The notes beneath the pieces were generated by a model. It was not told the origin of the DNA. It searched no databases and saw nothing but the letters and a program-made list of their open reading frames with translations. Positions 1 through 5,999 of a DNA stretch of 6,880 nt are shown one piece after another. A program made the position numbers and the translations under genes. Source of the stretch: Clostridiales bacterium. Its GTDB lineage: Bacteria > Bacillota > Clostridia > Saccharofermentanales > Saccharofermentanaceae. Location: positions 1 to 6,880 of the forward strand of contig JAFGGR010000221.1 of assembly GCA_016930475.1 (NCBI GenBank), given 5' to 3'. Within the stretch, counting starts at the first letter, position 1. The number at the start of each line of letters is the position of its first letter.

Positions 1-1681
1 TATTGATATGAATATTCAACAAATCGCCGAAAAGGCGTGCGAGGATGCTTTTTATGCTTATGATCCGCAGGACGGGGTCTGTGCAATCGTGATGGAGCCT
101 TATACCGGCGCCGTTCTTGCGATGGTGTCCATACCGGATTACGATTTGAACCAACCGCGAGCGTGTCCAGAATTGACCAATTCTTTTTTGTGGGAGTCGA
201 TGTCCGATGAAGAAGAAATGAAGTATTTGATGTTCAGGATATGGAGAAATCGTGCTATTTCGGACACCTATGAGCCGGGCTCGACGTTTAAGGTATTAAC
301 GACAGCGATCGCCCTTGAAGAGGGATTGACCTATGAAGATGAAATGTTCAGTGATGCCCCGATCGAGGTCTCCGAACTTCACACGATATCCTGCTGGAGC
401 GAGCATGAGTATGGGAACCATGGAATGGAAACCCTGCGGCAGGCCTTCGAGCGATCGTGCAACCCCGTTTTCGTTCAATTGGCTCAACGTATCGGTGTGA
501 CCAAGTATTATCAATACGTCCGCAATTTCGGATTCTATGATAAGACAGGCATTGATCTTCCGGCCGAGGAGAAAGGCATTTTCCACGAAAATCCGAGCAT
601 AGTCGATTTGTCGACCCTCAGCTTCGGTGAGTCGTCGACCGTTACTCCGCTCCAGCTGGCCAATGTATATTGCGCATTAGTCAACGGCGGAACATTGATG
701 AAGCCGCAAATCGCAAAGTACCTGACGGACGAAAACGGTACCACGGTGAAGGAATTCGCTCCGGAGCCGGTCAAGACTATTTTCTCGGATCTGACTGCGG
801 ATCGTGTCAAGGCAATGATGAAGACCGTTGTCACGGAAGGAACGGGAACGGCAGGTTATGTTGAAGGGTACCGAGTTGCGGGAAAAACCAGCACGTCGAC
901 GATCGATGTGGGTGTAGACGAAGGAATGCACGTCCTTTCTTTCGGCTGTTATGCTCCGTATGACAATCCGGCTATCGTTGTACTGGTCTTAATCAATAAA
1001 CCGGTCGACAAAGAATTGGGATCCAGCGCCGCAACTCGCGTCGCCGCTCATATTGTCTCGGAAACCCTTGAATACATGGGTGTGGAAAGAATCCTGAACG
1101 ATAACGATTACAATCGAATGACGACGAAATATTCATTGCCGGACGTCGTCGGTATGACGTACAAAGAGGCATATTACACACTTTACAATGAGGGGTTTAC
1201 AGTTCTTCAAGGTGACGATAATATGACGGATGACCAAGTGATTACAGTCATGTATCCCACCGAGGAGGAGATTCTCTATCGGAATGGAACGGTATTGCTT
1301 TATTCCTGTGATCCTGAAAGCCCGGTCCGAAAGCAGGTCATGGTCCCGGATTTTGTCGGGAAGAACATCAACGAGTGCATCCGCCTTGCCCGGGAAAGCG
1401 GGGTAAATATCAGTATTAACGGAGATCCGAAGGGAGTTGTCGTGTCTCAGACTCCGGAATACGGATATGTTATTCCCGATGAGCATACCGATGAGACGCC
1501 GGAGGGCGGGACGGACGACACCGCTATCGATCTTGAGCAAGAAACGACCGTTGACAGCATGAGCCCGGAAGAGACGATCGGATCCGCCGATATCACGGAT
1601 CCCGCGGCAGAAGAGCCGGAGGCAAAGCCCGAGAGGATCACCACGCCGGCCGGAACGATCATTCAATTGATCTTGGAGTGA
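1..1681 (+). CDS. ftsI: Class B penicillin-binding protein, peptidoglycan D,D-transpeptidase with PASTA domains (FtsI/SpoVD/PBP2B type), 5' partial
   Basis: This enzyme cross-links peptidoglycan stem peptides on the outer face of the membrane, probably as the partner of the SEDS protein encoded downstream. The frame is open to the window edge, and the codons before the first ATG (base 8) read I-D, giving the IDxxIQ start typical of a transpeptidase domain. The true start, the membrane anchor and the N-terminal dimerisation domain therefore lie upstream. Counting the Met at base 8 as residue 1, the active-site motifs are STFK at 92-95 (Ser92 nucleophile, inside YEPGSTFK), SCN at 150-152 and KTS at 293-295, where KTG is usual. 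Two PASTA repeats follow (about 375-434 and 444-490), then an acidic segment (491-546) and a short PAGTIIQLILE end that resembles the last strand of a PASTA repeat. Location directly before murE fits ftsI, spoVD or pbpB. Which role it has, vegetative division or sporulation, cannot be decided from this sequence. Confidence 0.93.
   Translation, partial: IDMNIQQIAEKACEDAFYAYDPQDGVCAIVMEPYTGAVLAMVSIPDYDLNQPRACPELTNSFLWESMSDEEEMKYLMFRIWRNRAISDTYEPGSTFKVLTTAIALEEGLTYEDEMFSDAPIEVSELHTISCWSEHEYGNHGMETLRQAFERSCNPVFVQLAQRIGVTKYYQYVRNFGFYDKTGIDLPAEEKGIFHENPSIVDLSTLSFGESSTVTPLQLANVYCALVNGGTLMKPQIAKYLTDENGTTVKEFAPEPVKTIFSDLTADRVKAMMKTVVTEGTGTAGYVEGYRVAGKTSTSTIDVGVDEGMHVLSFGCYAPYDNPAIVVLVLINKPVDKELGSSAATRVAAHIVSETLEYMGVERILNDNDYNRMTTKYSLPDVVGMTYKEAYYTLYNEGFTVLQGDDNMTDDQVITVMYPTEEEILYRNGTVLLYSCDPESPVRKQVMVPDFVGKNINECIRLARESGVNISINGDPKGVVVSQTPEYGYVIPDEHTDETPEGGTDDTAIDLEQETTVDSMSPEETIGSADITDPAAEEPEAKPERITTPAGTIIQLILE
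1130..1309 (+). other. PASTA domain 1 of the PBP
   Basis: Residues about 375-434 (numbered from the Met at base 8) follow the PASTA pattern: LPDVVGMTYKEAYYTL, then a GF-V strand, a Y-P turn at the position where Q-P is usual, and a closing GTVLLYS strand. PASTA domains are known to bind peptidoglycan or muropeptides, or to stabilise the PBP. The boundaries are estimated by eye. Confidence 0.8.
1337..1678 (+). other. PASTA domain 2 of the PBP, apparently interrupted by an acidic insert
   Basis: Residues 444-490 begin as a normal PASTA repeat (VPDFVGKNINECIRLARES, then VVVSQTPEYGYVIP). The closing strand expected right after this, of the form P-x-G-T-x-I-x-L, is found only at 547-557 (PAGTIIQLILE), at the extreme C-terminus. 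The 56 residues between (491-546) hold 19 Asp/Glu and only 2 Lys/Arg, with many Thr, Ser and Pro, so they look like a disordered acidic loop. That this is an insert inside one repeat is inferred from pattern matching alone. Confidence 0.65.
1675..1678 (+). promoter_or_regulatory. Ribosome binding site of murE
   Basis: GGAG lies 9 bases before the murE ATG and overlaps the last codons of the PBP gene. This fits translation coupled to the upstream gene and supports the chosen start. Confidence 0.6.
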
Positions 1682-1687
1682 CAGAAT

Positions 1688-3211
1688 ATGGCACACAGTC
1701 TGATCAGCCTAATTAAAGATGTTCACTATGAACTGATTTCGGGAACAACCGACAAGAGTGTTTCATCGATCGTATATGATTCTCGAAAAGTAACACCCGG
1801 ATGTGTTTTTGTATGCATTCACGGGCACGTTTACGACTCGCATCAGTACATTCCCGATGGGCTCGAAAAGGGTGCTTCCGTTATCGTAGTTAGCAGTGAT
1901 CAGGATTTGTACCTCACTGATGATTTTAAGGAAATGTCCGAGAAATTCGGAGCTACGTTTATCGCCACAGAGGATACCCGAATAGCCTTAGCGCAAATGA
2001 GCATGGCATTCTTTGATGAACCTTCAAAAAAATTGGAATTGATCGGGATCACAGGAACCAAAGGGAAGACCACCACAACGTATATGGTCCACGGGATTTT
2101 CACTGCGGCCGGTAAAAAATCCGGAATGATCGGAACTATCGCGAACATTTCAGCGGGCGAGGTGAAACAGGCCGACCGCACGACCCCGGAGGCATTCGAT
2201 CTTCAGAAGATGCTCTCCGAAATGGTCGAAGCGGGATCGGACAGTTGTGTTATGGAGGTTTCTTCTCTCGGGCTTCAATTCGATCGCGTTTATGGCTGTG
2301 AATTTCTCGTCGGGGCCTTTACCAATTTGCACTTGGATCATATCAGCCAGACCGAACATGCCGACATGCGGGAATATCTGAATGCCAAACTGATCGTTTT
2401 CGAGCAGAGTAAGAATGCAGTCGTTAATTTGGATTGTTCGGTTGGCCGCGAGGTGACGGAGTACGCCAAGCGATTCGGTCCTGTTTATACCTACGGGTTG
2501 AGCGAAGAATGCGAATGTCGGGCGGAATCGATCAGGAGAGTCAGAAAAAAAGGGATCACCGGTACGGAGTTTTTACTGAAAAGTCCGTGGTTCAGCGGTA
2601 ATGTTTTCGTAGCGCTGCCGGGACTCTTTAACGTGTTTAACGCGTTGTGCGCGATCGCGATATCCGGAATATGCGGGATTTCCTTCGAGGCGATCCGGGA
2701 GGCTCTCGGGAAAATAACCGTGCCCGGACGGCTTCAAATGATCCCAAACCTCCGAAATATCACCGTGTTGGTTGACTATGCGCACAATGCGGCGAGTCTC
2801 GAGATCCTTTTAGAGACACTTCGCGAGTATTGTCACGGCCGACTGATCACGGTATTCGGATGCGGAGGCAACAGATCGGTCACCCGGAGATCCGAAATGG
2901 GAGAGGTTTCCGGCAGATTAAGTGATTTGACTGTTGTGACATCGGATAATCCGCGCAACGAAGAGCCGATGGAAATCATACAGGGCATTCTGAGCGGAAT
3001 GGAACGTACGAGCGGAGCCTTTATTATCGAACCCGATCGTAAGACGGCCATTGAAAAGGCCATTGTCGAGGCGAGGCCGGAAGACTTTGTTATTATTGCC
3101 GGCAAAGGCCATGAGAATTACCAGATATTCAAGGATCAGACCATTCATTTTGATGACGCGGAGGTCGCGGCGGAAATCCTCGGGCACATGTCCGACACGC
3201 AGAACGGATAA
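1688..3211 (+). CDS. murE: UDP-N-acetylmuramoyl-L-alanyl-D-glutamate--2,6-diaminopimelate ligase (MurE)
   Basis: This cytoplasmic ATP-dependent ligase adds the third residue to UDP-MurNAc-L-Ala-D-Glu. At 507 residues it has the usual family length and all three Mur ligase domains. Domain 1 (about 1-115) has the YDSRKVTPG segment that helps bind the UDP-sugar. The central domain has the P-loop GTKGKTT (123-129), TTPE (165-168), MEVSS (189-193), LDH (216-218) and a probable carbamylated lysine, Lys234, in YLNAK. The C-terminal domain starts near VPGRLQ (346-350) and carries VDYAHN (362-367), GCGGNR (391-396), DNPR (420-423) and GKGHE (472-476). DNPR is the known marker of enzymes that add meso-diaminopimelate rather than L-lysine. 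The ATG is 6 bases after the PBP stop and has a GGAG site. VDYAHN replaces the more common VDYAHT; I recall this form from clostridial MurE proteins. Confidence 0.97.
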   Translation: MAHSLISLIKDVHYELISGTTDKSVSSIVYDSRKVTPGCVFVCIHGHVYDSHQYIPDGLEKGASVIVVSSDQDLYLTDDFKEMSEKFGATFIATEDTRIALAQMSMAFFDEPSKKLELIGITGTKGKTTTTYMVHGIFTAAGKKSGMIGTIANISAGEVKQADRTTPEAFDLQKMLSEMVEAGSDSCVMEVSSLGLQFDRVYGCEFLVGAFTNLHLDHISQTEHADMREYLNAKLIVFEQSKNAVVNLDCSVGREVTEYAKRFGPVYTYGLSEECECRAESIRRVRKKGITGTEFLLKSPWFSGNVFVALPGLFNVFNALCAIAISGICGISFEAIREALGKITVPGRLQMIPNLRNITVLVDYAHNAASLEILLETLREYCHGRLITVFGCGGNRSVTRRSEMGEVSGRLSDLTVVTSDNPRNEEPMEIIQGILSGMERTSGAFIIEPDRKTAIEKAIVEARPEDFVIIAGKGHENYQIFKDQTIHFDDAEVAAEILGHMSDTQNG

Positions 3212-3218
3212 CGATTAA

Positions 3219-4685
3219 ATGGCTGAATTTACACTTTCGGAAATTATCTCCGCCGTCGGAGGAATAACACTGAATCAATCGGTTCTCTCCGAGGCGGATC
3301 TGCGCGTTCGCGGCGTTTGCACGGACTCGCGATCGGTCGTTGCGGACGACCTCTTTGTTGCTCTTGTGGGGGAGCGATTTGACGGACATGACTTTTGCGG
3401 CACGGTGGCCGATAAAGGCGTTCGTGTAATTCTCCTTTCAAAAAAGGACTCCCTTCCGGAGTTATGTGTCGGAATTCTTGTCGAAGACACTCTGAAGGCT
3501 TATCAGGACCTAGCCGAGTTCTATCGTATACGCCTCGGCTGTACGGTCATTGCGGTAACCGGAAGTGTCGGAAAAACTTCTACCCGGGAAATGATTGCCG
3601 CAGCCATTGGCTCAACAAGAAGAACGCATGCCACGATAAGAAACAACAACAACGAAATCGGTCTCCCGGCCACGATCCTGTCAGCACCGCAGAACACAGA
3701 GGTGATGGTTCTCGAGATGGGAATGCGACAAAAAGGAGAAATTGCCCTCCTTACCGCTATCGCGCATCCGGACATCGCCGTTGTGACGAATGTCGGTGTC
3801 TCACATATCGAGCGTCTCGGCAGCAGAGAAGACATTCTGGCTGCCAAGATGGAGATCTGTGAAGGATTGGGGCCGGACGGTATATTGATCATAAACGGAG
3901 ACGACCCGATGCTGGCAGATTACGTTGCAGACGCCGATCATGTCAAATGGAAAGATCTGGGGGCAGTGGTCTGGACGCCGACCGTTTGCAGGAGAGCGCA
4001 GGCTAAGTATTGTGTACACTCGGATTGCATTGAGATGACCGAAGAAACGACCTTTTTCGATGCGGTGATTGCCGCTCATGAAGAACCCGATAAAAGGATT
4101 CGCATCGAATTGGCGACAACAGGAAGACATCATATAAAGAACGCGATGTTCTCGATCCTTTGCGCCCGTTTTATCGGTGCGGACTTGGATAAGGTACGGA
4201 TTTCACTGCAGGGCTTCCGGTCGATGGGCGGCAGAGGAAAGATAATCCGAACAAAGCGCTTCACCGTATGCGACGATGCGTATAACGCCAGCCCGGAATC
4301 GATGGCAGCAGCGTTCGACAGTATCGGCATTTTGGCGGGAGAACGACGTAAGATCGCCGCGATCGGAGGGATACTGGAACTTGGGATCTATTCGGCAGAA
4401 TTGCATGATCAAGTCGGCGCGAGCGCGGCGGAAGCGGGGATCGACAGGCTCTATGTCTGCGGCGAATTTGCCGAGCAAGTCCGAGAAGGCGCACTCGAAC
4501 GCAGACCTGATATCGAGGTATTTGTTTTCGACGACCGGGAGTCGCTTCTCAGTGCACTGCTCCCGGATTTGCGAACCGGCGACGTTATATTGGTGAAAGC
4601 ATCTCACGCTTTCGGTTTTGACAGGGTCGCGGCGGAGATCATTAACTTTGATGGCGGACCGGATTCGCCCGAAAAGGAGGGCTGA
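3219..4685 (+). CDS. murF: UDP-N-acetylmuramoyl-tripeptide--D-alanyl-D-alanine ligase (MurF)
   Basis: This cytoplasmic ligase joins D-Ala-D-Ala to UDP-MurNAc-tripeptide to make the pentapeptide, directly after the MurE step. At 488 residues it is a little longer than the typical 450-460. Motifs in order: TDSRSV (35-40) and FVALVGERFDGHDF (46-59) in the N-terminal domain; the P-loop TGSVGKTST (114-122); NNNNEIGLP (142-150); EMGMR (166-170); NVGVSHIERLGS (191-202); Lys210 in LAAK, the probable carbamylated lysine; NGDDP (226-230); DDAYNASPESM (352-362), the usual YNANP region; and LELG (386-389). The segment normally written GDMxELG reads GGILELG here. The start is 7 bases after murE. Only a weak upstream CGGA is seen, so translation may depend on coupling to murE, but the TLSEI N-terminus fits the family. 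The last 12 or so residues (GGPDSPEKEG) encode the ribosome binding site of ftsW. Confidence 0.96.
   Translation: MAEFTLSEIISAVGGITLNQSVLSEADLRVRGVCTDSRSVVADDLFVALVGERFDGHDFCGTVADKGVRVILLSKKDSLPELCVGILVEDTLKAYQDLAEFYRIRLGCTVIAVTGSVGKTSTREMIAAAIGSTRRTHATIRNNNNEIGLPATILSAPQNTEVMVLEMGMRQKGEIALLTAIAHPDIAVVTNVGVSHIERLGSREDILAAKMEICEGLGPDGILIINGDDPMLADYVADADHVKWKDLGAVVWTPTVCRRAQAKYCVHSDCIEMTEETTFFDAVIAAHEEPDKRIRIELATTGRHHIKNAMFSILCARFIGADLDKVRISLQGFRSMGGRGKIIRTKRFTVCDDAYNASPESMAAAFDSIGILAGERRKIAAIGGILELGIYSAELHDQVGASAAEAGIDRLYVCGEFAEQVREGALERRPDIEVFVFDDRESLLSALLPDLRTGDVILVKASHAFGFDRVAAEIINFDGGPDSPEKEG
4674..4680 (+). promoter_or_regulatory. Strong Shine-Dalgarno site of ftsW
   Basis: AAGGAGG lies inside the last codons of murF, 7 bases before the ATG at 4688. 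It is the best ribosome binding site in the window. It decides the start in favour of 4688 over the in-frame ATG at 4736, which has no such site. Confidence 0.85.
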
Positions 4686-4687
4686 CG

Positions 4688-5992
4688 ATGTTAAAAGAAC
4701 CCGTCGTCTCTTTTCGGGACCGAAAACCCGATATCATGGAAGTCGAAAGTCCCTATCGCATGAATATTCCGCTTTTACTTCTGACATTCGTCTTGATTTG
4801 CTACGGTATGGTCATGCTTTTTTCGGCCAGTATGTCACGCGGATACGCCATGGAGCAGAATCCTCTCTATTACGTCATCAACCAGGCACAGTGGACGATC
4901 GTCGGGATCGGGATCGTCATGGTTCTTATTTTTATCCCGATCCGTGTTTTCGATCATTGGCCTTTCTTCGTAGCCGCGTTTATTCTCGCAGTGGCTCTCG
5001 CGATTTTGACTTGGAAATTCGGTGCGGTATATGGAGGATCACGCAGATGGCTTGAGTTTGGCGGAAGGACTTTCCAGTCTTCCGAGTTTATCAAGGTGGC
5101 CATAGTCTTTTGTATCGCAGGGTATCGTTCGCTAATCGTCCGCGTTCGAAAAGCCGGCGGACTTAAGTGCAAAAACCCGGGTTACCAAAATTTCTTCGAT
5201 GGATTTATCGATTTGGCACTGCCCTTTCTGGCGATCCTGATCTGTTTGTCTTTCGTGGTGATGCAGCCGCACATGTCTTGTTTTATTATTGTCATGGCCA
5301 TCTCGGCGGTGTGCTTTATTGTGTCAGGGATCAAATTGCGCTCCTGGTTCTTCGGCGGTCTCATTATTCTTCTTGTATTGGCGATAGCCCTTTCGGCGTT
5401 TCTGATTTTCGCCAAGGAGGCTGACCGAAAAAAGCTTACGGACAACTTTTCACACGTCGGGACGCGGCTCAATATTTTCGCGACCATTCGATCCGAAGAC
5501 GATCCACAGGAAGACGACAGTGAAACCGAAGCCGATGAGAACGAAGTATACCAGAACAGACAATCGATCATAGCGATCGGATCCGGCGGGGTATCCGGGG
5601 TCGGATTCGGAAACAGCAGACAAAAATTTATGTATTTACCCGAGGCGCATAACGACTTTGTCTTTGCCATCGCTTGTGAGGAACTGGGATTTGTCGGAGG
5701 GCTCTCGATCATCATTCTTTTTTGGGCGTTCCTTTGCGGAGGACTGTCTATTGCATGGAAAGCAAAGGGTGATTTTCCGAGAATCCTTTCGGTCGGATAC
5801 ACAAGTTTAATCATTATTCAGGCTTTCCTGAATATCGGAGTAGCGATGGGTGTAGTCCCACCGACGGGAATAACTCTTCCGTTCTTCAGCGCGGGCGGAT
5901 CGGCGAATCTATTTTTTCTGGTGGCCGTCGGACTTTTACTGTCGGTATCCAGATCCGGTGTCAGCAGAAAAAAGCAGCCGATCGGCGAGTGA
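4688..5992 (+). CDS. ftsW: SEDS-family peptidoglycan glycosyltransferase FtsW/SpoVE
   Basis: This integral membrane protein polymerises lipid II into glycan strands, working with a class B PBP such as the one at the left of the window. Its 434 residues hold about ten hydrophobic segments, roughly at 26-46, 63-83, 88-108, 134-150, 173-193, 197-214, 220-242, 325-350, 365-388 and 402-420. Family motifs are GSRRWLEFG (117-125), FQSSEFIK (129-136), QPHMS (193-197), RQSIIAIGSGG (291-301), LPEAHNDFVFA (317-327) and PPTGITLPFFSAGGS (391-405). Asp323 in HNDF matches the known catalytic Asp of SEDS enzymes. Residues 269-286, in the large extracellular loop, are strongly acidic. The SYGGS motif is SAGGS here. 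The gene follows murF by 2 bases. FtsW and SpoVE are close relatives, so a vegetative or sporulation role cannot be told from sequence; RodA is less likely given the dcw location next to murG. Confidence 0.95.
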   Translation: MLKEPVVSFRDRKPDIMEVESPYRMNIPLLLLTFVLICYGMVMLFSASMSRGYAMEQNPLYYVINQAQWTIVGIGIVMVLIFIPIRVFDHWPFFVAAFILAVALAILTWKFGAVYGGSRRWLEFGGRTFQSSEFIKVAIVFCIAGYRSLIVRVRKAGGLKCKNPGYQNFFDGFIDLALPFLAILICLSFVVMQPHMSCFIIVMAISAVCFIVSGIKLRSWFFGGLIILLVLAIALSAFLIFAKEADRKKLTDNFSHVGTRLNIFATIRSEDDPQEDDSETEADENEVYQNRQSIIAIGSGGVSGVGFGNSRQKFMYLPEAHNDFVFAIACEELGFVGGLSIIILFWAFLCGGLSIAWKAKGDFPRILSVGYTSLIIIQAFLNIGVAMGVVPPTGITLPFFSAGGSANLFFLVAVGLLLSVSRSGVSRKKQPIGE

Positions 5993-5995
5993 GGG
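5991..5995 (+). promoter_or_regulatory. Probable ribosome binding site of murG
   Basis: GAGGG overlaps the TGA stop of ftsW and ends 4 bases before the murG ATG at 6000. The spacing is short, but the overlap with the stop codon suggests coupled translation of ftsW and murG. Confidence 0.5.
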
Positions 5996-5999
5996 ATCA

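Noticed and set aside
8..10. ATG at base 8 as the true start of the PBP gene
   Set aside because: The frame continues upstream to the window edge with Ile-Asp codons that complete the conserved IDxxIQ motif, and a class B PBP needs an N-terminal membrane anchor and a dimerisation domain before this point.
1133..1696. Open frame of 187 codons on the minus strand opposite the PASTA region of the PBP gene
   Set aside because: It overlaps a well supported gene almost completely and matches no family I recognise; it is best explained as a shadow of codon use on the + strand.
3186..3230. Possible internal promoter or terminator between murE and murF
   Set aside because: The gap is only 7 bases, with no hairpin followed by a T run and no convincing -35/-10 pair nearby; the genes look cotranscribed.
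4736..4738. Alternative start of ftsW at the in-frame ATG
   Set aside because: It would give a plausible N-terminus just before the first membrane segment, but the strong AAGGAGG site with 7-base spacing belongs to the ATG at 4688.
5182..5814. Open frame of 210 codons on the minus strand opposite ftsW
   Set aside because: It lies wholly inside ftsW, which has clear family motifs. Its composition is rich in Ser, Arg, Pro and Lys, as expected from the reverse of a membrane protein gene. It has no recognisable domain.
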